Origin: Neoceratodus forsteri
Taxonomy: Eukaryota; Chordata; Ceratodontiformes; Ceratodontidae
Direction of reading: 5' to 3'
NCBI GenBank assembly: GCA_016271365.2
Contig: CM057459.1
Span: 493,967,501-494,031,500, forward strand
DNA length: 64,000 nt
Shown here piece after piece: positions 1 to 13,100 of this stretch (its first letter is position 1; every line of letters begins with the position of its first letter). The position numbers and the translations under genes are program-made. The notes beneath the pieces are model-generated. The model was not told where the DNA came from, made no database searches, and was given only the letters and a program-made list of their open reading frames with translations.

Positions 1-268
1 CAAATTAAAAGCACAGTATATTAATTATAAAGAATGACATACATTTTTTAGTACTTTCACCTCCTGATATTAAATCCAAAATTGAAAACTGAGATCTTTA
101 AATAGTAACGATCAGTACGCCAGTGATAAACTGTTCAGCAAAGAAAAGAAAATAAATGTTTTATAAAAGCCTTTTTCCTTATATGCATATTATAATGAAC
201 AGTAAACAATCACTAGTATGCAAATGTATTTCTTCAGTATACTGTACGTCTAATCCAAGAAAAACATT

Positions 269-783
269 AAGAATGAGAATGCACAGCTGGCCTGGTGGCG
301 CTGAGGGTAGAGGCACTGGACGTCACATCTCTCGCCACATCAGCAACCCGTGCATGGGCCGTTGGGGTTGGCAGGGGAGGGAGAGGATTGAGCATCTGGA
401 TAACTGCTCTCCTCTCCTCTCCTCTCCCAGGGAGGGAGGGCTGGCATTCCCACTGAACGACTACTCCCAGGTGGAGGCCAATGGACTGTGCAGGTCAGAG
501 GGGCCAGACATAGGGTGGGAGCTGCAGGACTTCTGTGGATGTGCGCGCACCTGTACGTGTGCACATCCTGCATGTGCACTCCAGCAAGGGAAGAAGAAAA
601 TGAGGAAATACCGCGACGGCTGCAGGATGACAACTGACACTCCGCAGGCTCTGCACCCAGCGACCAGGCAGCAGTAAATCCTGGCGATATCGGGGTGACA
701 GGGCTGGGGGAGTTGGTCAGAAGGGGAAAGCCAGGGGCAGACGGAGTACAAATACAATATAGAAAAAAAAAAGAATGAGAATG
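269..783 (+). mobile_element. tRNA-derived SINE (family S1), copy 1, with target-site duplications
   Basis: The element proper runs about 282-770 and is flanked by a perfect 13-bp direct repeat, AAGAATGAGAATG, at 269-281 and 771-783. It begins with a tRNA-like head (GGCCTGGTGGCGCTGAGG resembles a pol III A box) and ends in an A-rich tail just before the second duplication. The same head and body recur at 48866-49416 and, reversed, at 3834-4453, so it is a dispersed family. The flanking duplication and A tail are the hallmarks of LINE-driven retroposition. The 173-residue open frame across it is a by-product. The family name is unknown to me. Confidence 0.85.
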
Positions 784-1134
784 GACATTTTACTGCATCG
801 TAGCATTCCTTCAATAGAGGTACATTTTCAAGAATATAATATCTGCTATACAGAAAAGAAAAAAACAACAGCAGACATACATTATTTTTTCCATTCTACA
901 CGTCACATGATAATTGATTTTTTGATAAAATCAACAGTATTGTTTTAGTGCAATCTGTTATAGCCAACTGCAAAATCCATTTGGTAAACACAAAACCAAA
1001 GTTAATAATTTAGCTCAAAGCTGAGACTACAGATTTTAAAGGAGAGAATGGCAGGGGGAGGACAGAAAATTGTGATTCACTGATCCCTTAAGCTGTTTAA
1101 AAAAAAATATATATATATATATCAGCTAATAAAT
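784..1134. other. Unassigned AT-rich stretch with an (AT)n microsatellite
   Basis: No coding pattern or recognised repeat is seen. A short (AT)n run lies at about 1107-1123. The stretch separates the SINE from the LINE that follows. Confidence 0.5.
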
Positions 1135-3532
1135 ACCACAATTTAGTAACAATAGATGTATGCTTGCAGGGCCTAATAGAAGAATTATATACCGGGACTG
1201 GTATTGAAAAATGAGGACAGGATTGCTGACATCACAGTGGGGGACCACCTGGGGCCAGTGATCACTGCACGGTGTGGTATAATATAAAACTGGGGTCATA
1301 ATCAAACCACACAAAGACGGGGGTCCTGGACTTCCAGAGGGCTGATTTTAAGAAAATGTGGGAATGCCTGAAGGATGCCCTGGCAGCGATAGGGGAAACT
1401 GGAGAGAGTCGAGGAAGAGTGGGCCAAAATTAAAGAGGGCATTGAAAAGGCTACAAATCTATGTGTCAGGCAGGTTAGCAAGAGCAAGAGAAAAAAGCAA
1501 CCACTGTGGTTCTCGAACAAAGTAGCGGAAAAAGTCGGAGCAAAAAAAAGGCATTTAGGAAGTAAAAAGAACATAGAACAAGGATGATAGGGAGAGTTAC
1601 CAGGGAAACGGGGGTAGTTAGGCAAAAGCACAAACAGAGGAAAATATTGCAAATTCAGTAAAAAATGGTGATAAAATATTTTTTAAATACATAAGCAAAA
1701 AGAGAAAGACCAAGGGAGGACTAGTAAGGCTGAAAGGAGAAGGAGGGATGTGCATGGCAGAGAACCACCCAAAGCAGACATACTGAACAAATACTTCTGT
1801 TCAGTATTTACAGAAGAGAGAGTGTGAAACAGGCCACTGGTAAAGGACAAGGGAATTTAGGGATGGGAGGAGGATACTAGTTCCTTTACAGAGGATAGGG
1901 TCCTTAAGGAACTAGTGCAATTAAAAGTGGATAAGGCAATGGGACCTGATGGGATACAACCCAGGATACTAAGGGAAGTCACAGAGGAGTAGGCTGTACC
2001 TCTGATAGTCCTGTTCAACTTATCATTGGAAACAGGGGAGGTACCAGGGGACTTGAGGAGGGCAGATGTAGTCCCACTCCACAAAGGTGGAAATAGGGAG
2101 GAGGCAGGAAATTACAGGCCTGGCAGGCTGATGTCAGTGGTGGGCAAGATAGTGGAATCACTACTGAAGGAAAGGATTGGAAATACCTTGTTGCCAGTGA
2201 TCTACAGGATTCGAGGCAGCACAGTTTCACAGGGGGGAGGTCTTATCAGACTAACCCAATTGAGTTCTTTGACTAGGTAACCAAGGAAGTGGATCAGGGA
2301 GGAGCTGTGAATGTGGCCTATCTGGATTTCAGTAAGGCCTTCATCAACACTGTTCTGCATAGGAGACTGGTAAACAAGCTGGAGAGCCTAGGAGTAGGGA
2401 CTAAAGTAGTTAAATCGGTAGAGAGTTTGCTAGGAAATAGGAGTCAGAGGGTGTAGTAAATGGCATCCACTCTGGAGTAGGCAAGATGACCAGCTGGGTG
2501 CCACATGGGTCAGTACTAGGTCCAGTCCTCTTTATTATATTTATTAGTGACAGTACAGAGATACTGGAAGGGAAAGTATTCCTGTTCATGGACAACACAA
2601 AGCTCTGCAACAGAGTAGACACACTGGGGGCGGAGGAGGGGGAGCATTGAAAAAATGAGGGACAATCTAAAAAAGCTGGAAGAGTGGTCATGGGTCTAGC
2701 AGCTGGGTTTCAATGCAAAAAAAGTGCAAAATCATGCACTTGTGGGCACAGAAACCTGGGGGCAACATACCAGCTGGGAGGTGTGGGATTAGTGGTCCTA
2801 AAGTAGGAAAGTGACCTGGGGGTAATCATTTCTGATGACCTGAAGGTAGCTAAACAGTGTGACAAGGCAGTGGGGAAGGCTAATAGAATGCTGGGCTGCA
2901 CAGGCAGGGGAATCACCAGCAGAAGGAGGGATGTAGTGATATCCCTGTATAGCTCACTGGTGAGACCACACCTCGGTTGCTGTGTCTACTTCTGGATGCC
3001 CCATCTCTGAAAGGACACAGACAGGGTGGAGATGGTACAAAAGAGGACAACACAAATGGTGCAGAGTCTGCATCAAGAGTCCTACAAAGCAAGGCTTAAG
3101 AGGCTGAATTTGTACTCCCTAGAGGAAAGGAGGGAAAGGGGGATATAATTGAAACATACAAATACTTTATAGGTAAAAACAGGGTACAGGAAGGTAGCAT
3201 TTTCCAAAGAAAATGATGCTCAAGGACAAGGGGTCACACTATGACGGTGGAAGGGGGGAGGCTTAGAGGAAATGTATGGAAGTATTTCTTCACAGAGAGG
3301 GTGGTGGACACATGGAATAGCCTCCCGGCAGATGTGGTAGAGGCTAAAACAGTTACAGGATTCAAGAATGCATGGGATAGATACAAGAGGATCTTGGAAG
3401 TAAGGCCCAGAGATTAAGACCGAAGACTGAGTAGGGTCTGCGGCATAGCTGTAGGTATGGAAAAATAGGGCAGACTAGATGGGCCAAGAGGTCCTTATCT
3501 GCTGACATCTTCTATGTTTCTATGTTTCTATA
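1135..3532 (+). mobile_element. CR1-clade LINE, 5'-truncated and decayed, copy 1
   Basis: Translation in shifting frames gives the end of an endonuclease-linker region (1140-1700), then GPDGIQPRIL near 1940, then RT motifs: LRRADVVPLHKGG and AGNYRP near 2055-2130, a YLDFSKAF-like motif A near 2320-2345, and FMDNTK where FADDTK is expected near 2585. The post-RT region (RPHLGCCVYFW, then the FTERVV/WNSLP-like block near 3290-3330) follows in order. The 3' end has repeated TCTATGTTTC words at 3510-3530, a CR1-type terminal repeat. Many stops and frameshifts and the altered catalytic DD show it is dead. Copies of the same family lie at 42480-44385, 47372-49975 (minus) and 55601-57325. The RT clade is a family-level judgement by eye. 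Confidence 0.85.
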
Positions 3533-3833
3533 ACAAGGCAGGAAGAAGGAACAAAAAATAATAATGCTGCCTTTGTAAAGGTAATGAGGCATTATTTGTA
3601 ATCCAGCTGAGTTTTACAAGGCAGAAAGCATTTAACCGATTGAAAGTCATCCTGGAACTGTTCAACCTCCAGCTATTAGATTCTATAAAAGGAACAATGT
3701 TTCAATATTCAACACATTATAACAGTTTGCATAGATGTCATTTTATAGTCAAACTATTGATGTTCATAAATATGCATATAGTAACATTGTGTGAATATAC
3801 TGGAACTAGAATAGGATGTATAAGAAGACAGAT
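3533..3833. other. Unassigned stretch between LINE and SINE
   Basis: No coding pattern or recognised repeat is seen. A T-rich run at 3833-3851 is best read as the reversed A tail of the SINE that follows. Confidence 0.4.
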
Positions 3834-4453
3834 TTTTTTTTCCTTTTTTTTTTGTAGATTCTGTTTGTACACCGGACTTCAGGGAACTCTCTACAGCTAT
3901 CTCCCATGCTCCGGCTCTACATCCCTGTCTGAAGCTCTGCTTTTCCAGGCTGACCCAGCCCAGTGGATCCCCTGGCTCTGAGCCCCCTGAGGTGGGACCA
4001 CCTTATGCCCTGACGCTCTACCTACAATTTAATGCGCTGGGCCAGAGTCAGAGGGGAAGCCCTGATGAGAGAGACCAATGGTGGGAATGTGGCCGGGAAC
4101 ACAGGAGGTGCCTTTGCATATCCCCAAGACAGGGATTTTTTCTTGTAGATTCCCCCAAGAGTGCAGCCATGAAATGAAGTTAGCACAGCTGCCCATAGAC
4201 GTCCGCTGTGCTCCTCTCCTGATTTCACGCCTGCACTAGTAGTACCCCCAGTCTCCACTGGGGGGGGCTCTACTGCACTGGAAAAGCCCCCAGATCCCTC
4301 CGAGGGAGAGGAGAGCAGTCCTCTGGATGCTCAATCCTTTCCCTCCCCTGCCGCCCACCGCGCCTGGGCTCGTTTCCGAACCTGGGTCACTGGCGTGGCA
4401 CAAGGTGTGGCATCCAGCGCCTCAACCCTCAGTGCCATTGGGCTGGCTTGACA
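3834..4453 (-). mobile_element. tRNA-derived SINE (family S1), copy 2, reverse orientation
   Basis: Read on the minus strand from about 4453, the start matches the heads of the copies at 282 and 48866: an AATGGCACTGAGGGTTGAGG block, a GACCCAGGTTCGGAAA B-box region, then GATTGAGCATCCAGAG. T-rich runs at 3833-3851 would be its reversed A tail. A short GACAGA word sits at both ends, but this is weak as a target-site duplication. The body is longer than in copy 1, so the tail boundary is uncertain. Confidence 0.7.
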
Positions 4454-4605
4454 GAGAGTTTAATGTTTCATTCAGACAATTAGGTGAGACTGTATTTAGC
4501 TTTCAAACCATCTACATTCTTTGTTAATTTACTCTGTTACCTGCTCTTTGGTGAAGGTATATGGTCAAGAACCATGTATCTCAAAAAACTTGTATTGCCC
4601 CTATG

Positions 4606-4787
4606 TATTCATCAGCATGAAATCCCGCACTCTCTACCCAAAGTAGTAGATGCTCAAGCAATCTTCTCAAAGGTGCTTCATTTTATTAGCAGTGTGCACA
4701 CTGCCAATTAAACGAAGCACCTTTGAGAAGATTGCTTGAGCGTCTACTACTTTGGACGGTGAGTGCGGGATTTCATGCCGATGAATG
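4606..4787. repeat. Foldback/MITE-like inverted repeat with ~70-bp arms
   Basis: The left arm (about 4606-4681) and right arm (about 4714-4787) are near-perfect reverse complements. Both carry the words GCATGAAATCCCGCACT, AAAGTAGTAGA and GAAGCACCTTTGAGAAGATT or their complements. The short centre itself contains the palindrome GCAGTGTGCACACTGC. No open frame of interest is present. The structure fits a non-autonomous DNA transposon (MITE). The superfamily is not clear because no clean target-site duplication was found. Confidence 0.85.
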
Positions 4788-5520
4788 TTTTAGACTTTCT
4801 ATCCCTGCAACACCAGTCCTTGTTCAGCCTCTCCTTCTGTTTGACTTATTACCCCTATGTACATGTTTAAAATGGTTGGCTACTGAGATATTGTTTCTGT
4901 CCTGAAAATCTGAATGGATATGTTCCTGCACTCAAGTTTTATCCATCCTAGTCATCATGTCAATGTATATTAAAGGACAGTTGCACCAAATTGCATAGCT
5001 ACAGTAAGAGCTTTAACAGTTAAGCAAATATCTAATTTTGTGTTTTTTAAGTACAAGATGGATGAAGTCAGCACCTGTGACTGCATACTCAAAGATCGAA
5101 CAACCTCCATATCTATAAAAACCCTTATGTAGTGATTGCGTAATGATTGTATTAATAAAAAGTGTCCTACTCTAACGTGGAGATTCAAAATGACTTTTGC
5201 ACAGTTGATCTGATAGATTTGTTGGATGTGAATCAGAAATTAATGGGACTTTGGCCTACATGTTCAGCTCATCATTTGTCAGTAAGCAGACTGTTCCAGT
5301 TTTCATGTATAATGTTGGCAACTTGGCACTATAACCTATTAAAGTCTGTCACAAAAACTAGATAATTGCTGTTGTAGTCTTTCTGTCTTACAGCAAGTAG
5401 GGAGTTTTGGTTTAGACTTTCCACCATCTGATAAGCTTCCAATAAAAGTTCTGTTTTGTACTCCCTTGTGTATACTTTATGATATACAGTATCATACCTG
5501 TATTTCTCAAGCATGTTTTT
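4788..5520. other. Unassigned AT-rich stretch
   Basis: No coding pattern, SINE head or LINE motif was recognised. The short open frames have no family resemblance. Confidence 0.4.
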
Positions 5521-8500
5521 GATTGCCCGAAGGCCTACCTGGGGCTTGCACAGCACCAGCCCAGGAGGCACACTAAGTTGCCTTCCAATGGAAGCAAGGA
5601 GCTGTTTCAGAATTTAAGTGTTGACTTGCTGACCAGAGGCAAGGAAGTTGCCTGAGAGTTTCCCTGTGGAAAAGGAAGCCTGATGTTATCCTCGAGTGAA
5701 GGAGACCTGCCCAGGGGCTTGTATAGCCACCACCCCATGAGGTGCTCTGCATTGCCCTGCGTTGCCTTCCAACGCCTGGAACAAGTGGTCATCAGAATGA
5801 AAGTGTTGTTTGCTGGTCAGTGTCAGGGCCATCATTTGCGAGTTTCCAGAGGAAGAGAAAACTCTGCTGTTGTACCCAAAAGAAGTTTGGAGGTGTTCCT
5901 AGGGCTTCCGCAGCCCCCAGCCAAGGAACGTCAGACCTCTGTTGTGATCCCTGAAAGAAGCATGGAGGCCTACTTGGAGGTCTGCACAGCTAAAGAGCCA
6001 AGGGAAGCCTGTCTGATGTTCTTCAGTAGTTGGAAAAGATTCACTGTTCTGTTTAAGTCTGCACCTGTAAGGTGAGAAGATGTGTTCTGTCCAAATCTGG
6101 GCTTTGAGGTGAGAGGATATGTCATTAAGTAAGTAAAGCTTTATTTTTAAGCACTTTTCAAAACCAAAGCACTGTACAAACAAATTAAAACCAAACAATT
6201 AAATAAACATTCATAAACATTTTAAAATCCTTCAGAATAAGCTTTAAAAAACAAATAGGTTTTGAGCTCAGATTTAAAACTCGAGACAGTCAGGCATTCT
6301 GTTATCTGATGAGGTAGAGAATTCCACAGCGAAGGAGCAGCATAAGAAAATGCATGCACCCCAGATGTCTTTAACTGAACCCTGGGAATCTTTAGCAATC
6401 CCTCATCGGCGGATTGGAGTGAGTGGGAGGGGCAGTAGGGAGTAAGATGATCTTGCAGATACTGGGGTCCCTGTCCATGTATGGCTTTATAGGTCAGCAA
6501 CCCGATCTTAAAGGTGATCCGTCACTGAACAGGCAGCCAGTGCAGTCTGCACAGCACAGACGTAATATGAGTAGTCTGGATGTACCAGTCAAAATCCTGG
6601 CTGCTGCATTCTGCACTAGCTGCAAGCGGAGGATATCAACCCCCGGTAGCCCTAGGTAAAGGGCATTGCAGTAATCAAGGCGGGTGGTCACCAAGGTGTG
6701 GACCAATGTAGGAAGGTCAGCTGGAGGAACCAGGTGTTTCACCTGGGTGATATTCCTAAGATAATAAAAGGAGGATTTGACAACAGCAGACACCTGCTAT
6801 TTCAGGGTCAAACCATCATCAAAAATAACACCCAAGTTATGCACCCGGTCTGAGGTCAAGAGCTGGACACCATCAAGCCATAAGCCTGATGGAAGCCCAA
6901 CCCTAAGACTCACCTCAGGGTGACCAGGGTACACAACCAACACCTCAGTCTTATCCAGATTTAACCTCAACTAGCTAGTGCTCATCCAATCTCTGATCTC
7001 GGCTAGACGGCTGTTAAGCATGGAGATTGCATCATCCTGGCAGGGAATAAAGGACAGATACAGTTGTGTATCATCTGTGTAGCAGTGAAAACCCAAACTG
7101 TATCGCTTAGTGATCTCCTAATGGCAGCATATAAACTGTAAACAACATGGGCACCAAAATGGAGCCCTGTGGCACCCCACAAAACAGGGAGATAGTGTCA
7201 GAGGAATAAATTCCAGTGACCCCCATATTCTGCCTCAAGCCTGCATCTGTGATGTCTGAAGCTGAGAAATCCAGAAACTATGTCCCATCTGAGTGAAAGT
7301 CACTACTGCTGTCTGGCAGTGGGGGTGAAGCCAACCAAAGGTGAATGTTCCTGATTACCAGCAAGAGAGTGACTGTCATCTGAGGTCAGTCTGGGAAATC
7401 ATCCAGGTGGTGTCACTGCTAGACATTATCTACTCTTCTCTCCATGAGGGTTTGTGCCAGGTTGGGAGGTTGAGGCGTGTGGCCCTGGTACCCAGTACTA
7501 GCCTGTTCCAGTCTTGTGACAATGCAACATGAAGATGACAAGCTGTTAGAAGAACTGAGATATATCCAGCCTACTAAAGCTGCGGAGTGCCTGCTACTGA
7601 GAAGGCCCAAGCCACAAGAAAAGCAGACAGCAGGCCCCAAGCTGCAATGTGTCTGCTACTTGTCGCAGCTTGTCAAGTGTCCAATTAATCCCAGCCACCC
7701 CAGATCCACAGTCTGAGTGTCATAAACTGCACAAGTAAGAGACTGTTCTTGAAACCATGAGTAAATCAGGGCTTGCCCTGCATCTGGGGAACTGTACTTA
7801 GTTACCACCAAAGTTATGAGTTTAAATGTCTAGGAAAACATTCAAGTTTCTTCAACCAGTGTTTTCCACAATTGTAAAACAAGTTTGAATTCAAATTATT
7901 AGTGCACCAATGCCAGCCAACCAGCTGCACCATGTCAGGCCTGCGACTAGACCGTGGGTGCCCAGGTAGGTCTCTTAGGAGTTAAAATAGTACCAGTTGT
8001 GGGGTAGTAATGTAAGAACCAGTGGGCTAATATCTGTTTGATGTATATGCTGGTGGAAGGCAGGCACTGTGAAAGTTTGGTTTACAGACAAAGTAATTGT
8101 TGGTGTAACTAATTGCAAATGATAGAAGTTGTTTAACCTCTACATTTGTTTCCCTTTTCCTAACCCTCCCCCATGCAAATAAATTGCTGGTTAATGTTTT
8201 TACAAATGTCTCAAGAGAATATTATTAGTGGGAATATTATTAGCTGAAGTCAATATTTGTAAGTTACTGAAAATGCAGTTTTGGTTTATGGTAATCCATG
8301 TATGGGGTGACTATAAGGGGAGGTGTGTAGGTACAGCATCTCAGGGGGTTGTACTGCACAAACATCTGACTCACTATATTTTAACTCTGGGTGGAGGCAC
8401 CACACTATTTAATGTCATCCTTAGGAAAGAACACCCCAGTTCTACCTGAACCAGAACCAAGGCCCCTCAATCTTGTTTGAGCCCAAAAGGCAGTGATAGT

Positions 8501-8530
8501 AGCCAATGGTACACAGCGCCTGGGTTACAA
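5521..8530 (+). repeat. Unclassified dispersed repeat R1, copy A, interrupted by an L2 fragment
   Basis: The stretches 5521-6124 and 7216-8530 align collinearly with 10131-13738 (copy B). Shared landmarks include GCTGACCAGAGGCAAGGAAG, AGAGAGTGACTGTCATCTGA and CTTGAAACCATGAGTAAATC. The 5' part also has internal, imperfect tandem repeats built on AGGCCTACCTGGGGCTTGCA-like words at 5527, 5701, 5890 and 5966. No RT, transposase or gag motif was seen, and no termini or target duplications were identified. The length without the insertion is about 1.9 kb. It could be a non-autonomous transposon or an old segmental duplication. Confidence 0.8.
6125..7215 (-). mobile_element. L2-type LINE, 3' fragment encoding the RT C-terminal region
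   Basis: On the minus strand the element begins inside RT motif B (GVPQGSIL at 7151-7178). It passes through heavily stopped sequence, then reads TRLDYCNALYLGLPGVDI and LQLVQNAAARILTG (6600-6720), then LLTYKAIHGQGPQYL and APSLWNSLP (6300-6500). These blocks and their order are typical of the L2 clade. The 3' tail near 6130-6180 reads, on the minus strand, as an L2-like ACAGTGCTTT...AAAGCTTTACTT ending. Copy B of the host repeat lacks this segment, which fixes it as an insertion into R1. Stops and frameshifts mean it is inactive. Confidence 0.85.
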
Positions 8531-10130
8531 CATGGAGGCATCCCTGGGATCTCCTGTTCACCAGTCATGTCCAGCATGGAGCCCCTTGCTTGCTAAGTTA
8601 ATGGTGACCCTGTAGAGCCTTCAGATCATAGCCAAAGTACCAGAGGAAGTCTTAGTGACCACTTTGCCCAAGGCTGCTTCATCGCTGGTCAGTGAGCCAG
8701 GGATTGCACACCCGGAGGCCAAAGAAGAAATAAAGTGCCATTGAGTAGAACTTTGGAGTACTTATGCCTATGGTAAACTTAGTAATGCTACTGCAACTGC
8801 CTAAGCTCTGAGAAATTTGTAGTAACTGCCTTGGTAATGTGTAGATAGTTTGCATTTGTCTAGAATAATAGTTTTTTTGTCTATGCAAATAGGAATCATT
8901 TGTCTTGTCAGATATGATATGTTTTAAAATGTTGGTTGGTGTTATTGGTGCTAGGTCCTGGTATGAACTTGGCACAGATGGCAAGCGTTTAAGGCAGGGA
9001 GGAGTGTAATCCCCCATGGGTGGAGCTTACCTTGCTGCCTCCCGACAGCACAGTCCCGCCAGTTCCAATCACGAAGAGAGTCCCCACATGCTCCTACCAG
9101 CCTCCTTATGCAAATAAATCCTTTGGGGAATGGAGGAGCAAAGTAGAAAATGAAACCACCCATTTAGCGATTCACTGACTTGGCTTGCAGCTCAAATGTG
9201 ACAGCTGGAGGGTTGGCTCTGGTTCTGTGTGAGCACTGTGCTGCTCGGTAAATCAAAGCTGCTCTGGCAGCTCCCATGGATCTTTCTGTGTGATTCAGCC
9301 CCTGTGTGCATACAAATTGAAAGGGGGTGTCTGAAGACACTCAGAGGAAAATAATTAAAATGCTAAATAACAGAGCTATTAAGCACTATGTATTTAAAGG
9401 GGCATGTTACTTTAAAAGCAGCCATGGCTGCTATGAATATTCAGACCCCACCAAGGGCACGTGCCCTGGTAAAAAAATGCTGTGCCCCAGTTGGTGCCCC
9501 ATATGCTGCACAGCTTCCCCCATAGGAACAATATATCAGTGTCCTGGCTGTTATCTGTTGTGCCCCAGCTGTGCCCTGGTAACCATTTGTGGCTAGAGCC
9601 GCTACTGATTCATGAGCTGTGCCAGCTGCCTGAGGGATAGAGCTACAGAAGTGGAAACAAGCAGGGTGAGCCCCAAAGATTCAAGCAGGGGGAGCCCCAA
9701 AGATTAATTCTGTCACCAAACAGAAGGGCAGTGGGGCAGCTAACAAGCCAGTGGCGTAATAAATGTTAAAACTGTTTAGTTTGACAGTAATAGTAACGTT
9801 AAAGGTGGGACTTTTTCTAGACTGTTTGCTAGCAGCCATATTTGCCACCTTTTACCTGGCAAGCAGAAAATAAGAAAGCCAGGAGCCCTGGAGGACTTTG
9901 TAGAGGGGTTTCTGGAAAGAGGAGAGGACAGTTTCTTGGCACCGATACGGGGAACCAATCAGGCCTTCGAGTGAGACTAATGAATATTAATTTTCATATG
10001 GACAGTTCGTTTTGACCAATGAGATGCTGCTGTGATCCTCTGAAACCCAGAGGACAGTCTGAGTTGAGTTCTTTTCAGCTGGAGCCACTACTGAGGTAGG
10101 GGAGGAGGATCTAGCCCTTGCCCTGAGAAG
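8531..10130. other. Unassigned stretch between the two R1 copies
   Basis: No RT, transposase or exon pattern was recognised. A 25-bp phrase ending GAGCCCCAAAGATT is repeated twice at about 9665-9705. The 89-residue frame at 9327-9596 has no recognisable family. Confidence 0.4.
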
Positions 10131-13100
10131 ATAACGAAGGCCTGCCTGGGATGTGCACAGTCAGCAATCGAGGAGGCACACTGTGTTGCCTTCCAATGGA
10201 TTCAAGGAGCTGTTTCAGAACTCAAGCATTGATTTGCTGACCAGAGGCAAGGAAGTTGCCTGAGAGTTTCCCTGAGGGAAAGGAAGCCTGACGTTATCCT
10301 CAAGTAAAGGAGACCTGCCTGGGGGCTTGCACAGCCACCAGCTCAGGAGGTGTTCTGCATTGCCCTGCATTGCTTTCCAATACCTGGAAGAAGTGGTCAT
10401 CAGAATGAAAGTGCTGTTTGCTGGTCAGTGTCAAGACCCTCGTCTGGGAGTTTTCAGAGGAAGAGGAAAGTGCTGTTGTACCCAAAAGATATTTGGAGGT
10501 GTTCCTAGGCTTCCACAGCCCCAGCCAAGGAACGCCAGATCTCTGTCATGATCCCGGAAAGAAGCATGGAGGCATACTTGGAGGCTTGCACAGCTAAAGA
10601 GCCAAAGGAAGCCTGCTTGATGTTCTTCAGTAGTTGGAAAAGATTCACTCTTCTGCTTAAGTCTGCAACTGTAAGGTGAGAAGATGTGTTCTTCTGTCCA
10701 AGTCTGGGCATTGAGGTGAGAGGATATGACCCCACTGTCTTCTGCCTTAAGCCTGCATCTGTAATGTCTGAAGCTAAGAGACTGTTTCCCATTAACCTTC
10801 GGTGGGAAACCAAGAGACTATGTCCCATTTGAGTGAGGGTCACCATTGCCAGCTGGCAGTGGGGTTGAAAACAACCTAAGGCAAATGTTCCTGACTACCA
10901 GCAAGAGAGTGACTGTCATCTGAGGTCAGTCTGGGGAATCATCCAGGTGGTGTCACTGCTAGACATTGCCTACTTGTCTTTCCCTGAGGGTTTGTGCCAG
11001 GGTGGGAGGTTGAGGTGTGTGGACCTGGTCCCCTGGTACTGGTCTGTTCCAGTCTTGTGACAATACAAGAAAAAGACGACAAGCTGTCAGAAAAGTTGAT
11101 AGATATCCAGCCTACTAAAGCTGCAAGTGCCTGTTACTGAGAAGGCCCAAGCTGCAAGAAAAGCAGAGAGGAGACCCCAAGCTGCAATGTGTCTGCTACT
11201 TGTCGCAGCTTGTCAAGTGTCCAATTAATCCCAGCCACCCCAGATCCACAGTCTGAGTGTCATAAACTGCACAAGTAAGAGACTGTTCTTGAAACCATGA
11301 GTAAATCAGGGCTTGCCCTGCATCTGGGGAACTGTATTTAGTTGCCGCCAAAGTTCTGAGTTTTAACTGTCTAGATAAAAGTTCAAGTTTCATCAACTAG
11401 TGTTTGCCACAATAGCAAAATAAGTTTAGATTCAAACTGTACCAATGCTGACCAACCAGCTGCATCGCATCAGGCCTGTGACTGGACCGTGGGTGCCCAG
11501 ATAGGACTCTGAGGGATTATACCGGTACCAGTTGTGGGGTAGTAATAAAAGAACCAGAGAACTAACATCATTTTGATGTATATGCTGGTGGGAGGTGGGC
11601 TCTGTGGAAGTTTGTTTTATGGACAAAGTGATTGTTGGTGTGACTAAATGGAAATAAAGGTCCCTGTGGACTATGCCAATGTGCCACATACACTGGGTGT
11701 GTAGGCATAGATACACAGGAATGCTACATTGCAGGGATCCTACGGATCCCTGGTGGCATTCACCAAATGTGCACTGGTCAGATGCACACCCAATTCCCTG
11801 GCCACGAGGGCAGCTACATAGCAGGACAGTCTGAGGGGGGAGAGATGGGGGCATGCCCACATACGTGCCTTTCACAAAAGTATGCAGTGCTGCTCATAGG
11901 TGCAGTGTAGGAGGGTGCTGTATGTGGCAAAGGGAACCCTGCTGTAACTTTTGTATGCACCGTGCACACACAGAACCATCGCCTGGTCCAGTCAGCCGGG
12001 TGCAAACCAGCCCCAACAGAATCCCTGGTTGATCCTGGCACATGGTGTAGACCACCTCAGCAACAGAACCACAGCCCCTGTCCCATATGCCAGACCCTCC
12101 ACACACACAACAGTGCCACATTCCTGTAAGTGCTGACCCCCCCCCGCACAGCAGAGCCCCATCCGTATGTCCCTAATCTCCCGTACATCAATTTGATCCC
12201 TGTCGTGAAACCCACCCCACCCAGAGCCCCAACATGGCAGACCCAGCCCAGTACATCACATCCTGACCACCACTGATCCTGGCTCCTTCACCCCCTCATT
12301 GGTGGTCAGCAGCTTCCCCCCACGGTACTGACAACACCACTCCCCATCCCCAGTACCTGTAAGTCGGTGCCACAACTATGGACAGCCAGCAACACATCCC
12401 TCCACACACTTCCTCGGCTACCATCTGTGCAACTGATGCTGGGAGTGGACTGCCTATTTACAGCAGCATGCTCCCAGCATAAGTTGGATGGTGTGCAGCT
12501 GAGATGGTGTGCAGAAGGATGTGCCGCTGGCCGTCCATTGCTGCGGCATTGAGTTGCAGGTACAGGGGACGAGGATGATGTTGTCGGTGCTGCGGGGGAG
12601 GAGCCACTGAGCACCAATGAGGGGGCAGAGGATCTGGGATCAGGGAGTCAGGGTGGTCGGGATGTGATGCACTGGGCTGGGTCTGTCATGACTGGGCTCT
12701 GGGTGGGGGGGTTCGCACATATGGAGACTGGGCACTGATGTGTGTGTGTGTGAGGAGATTCAGCACTTAGGGAGAGAGGGTCTGATATGTATACGAGGAT
12801 CGGCACTTATGGGGAGGGGCTATGATGTATGTGGGGGTCAGCACTTATGGGAGGGGTTCTGACATGTGCAGGAGGGTTTATGCACATACAGAACCAGGGT
12901 GGGGGGCTGTTGTGGGGGGGTAACAGCCTGATGCCAGGATTGGGTGGCTACTCTGCTCTGGGGGGGTACAGCTGTGCACTGGGTGGTGCCATGGGAAGGG
13001 TATTAGTCAGGGAGGACCACTGGACAGCAGGATCCAACCATGTGTAGCCTGGGTGCCTGAGTGTGCTATGCATACACCTGGACACGTGCCTTCCCACACA

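Noticed and set aside
156..677. 173-residue frame at the left end
   Set aside because: It lies mostly inside SINE copy 1 and has no domain.
9327..9596. Cysteine-rich 89-residue frame suggesting a zinc-binding or secreted peptide
   Set aside because: The cysteines come from repeated TGCCCC words. Spacing fits no known domain and there is no signal peptide or splice evidence.
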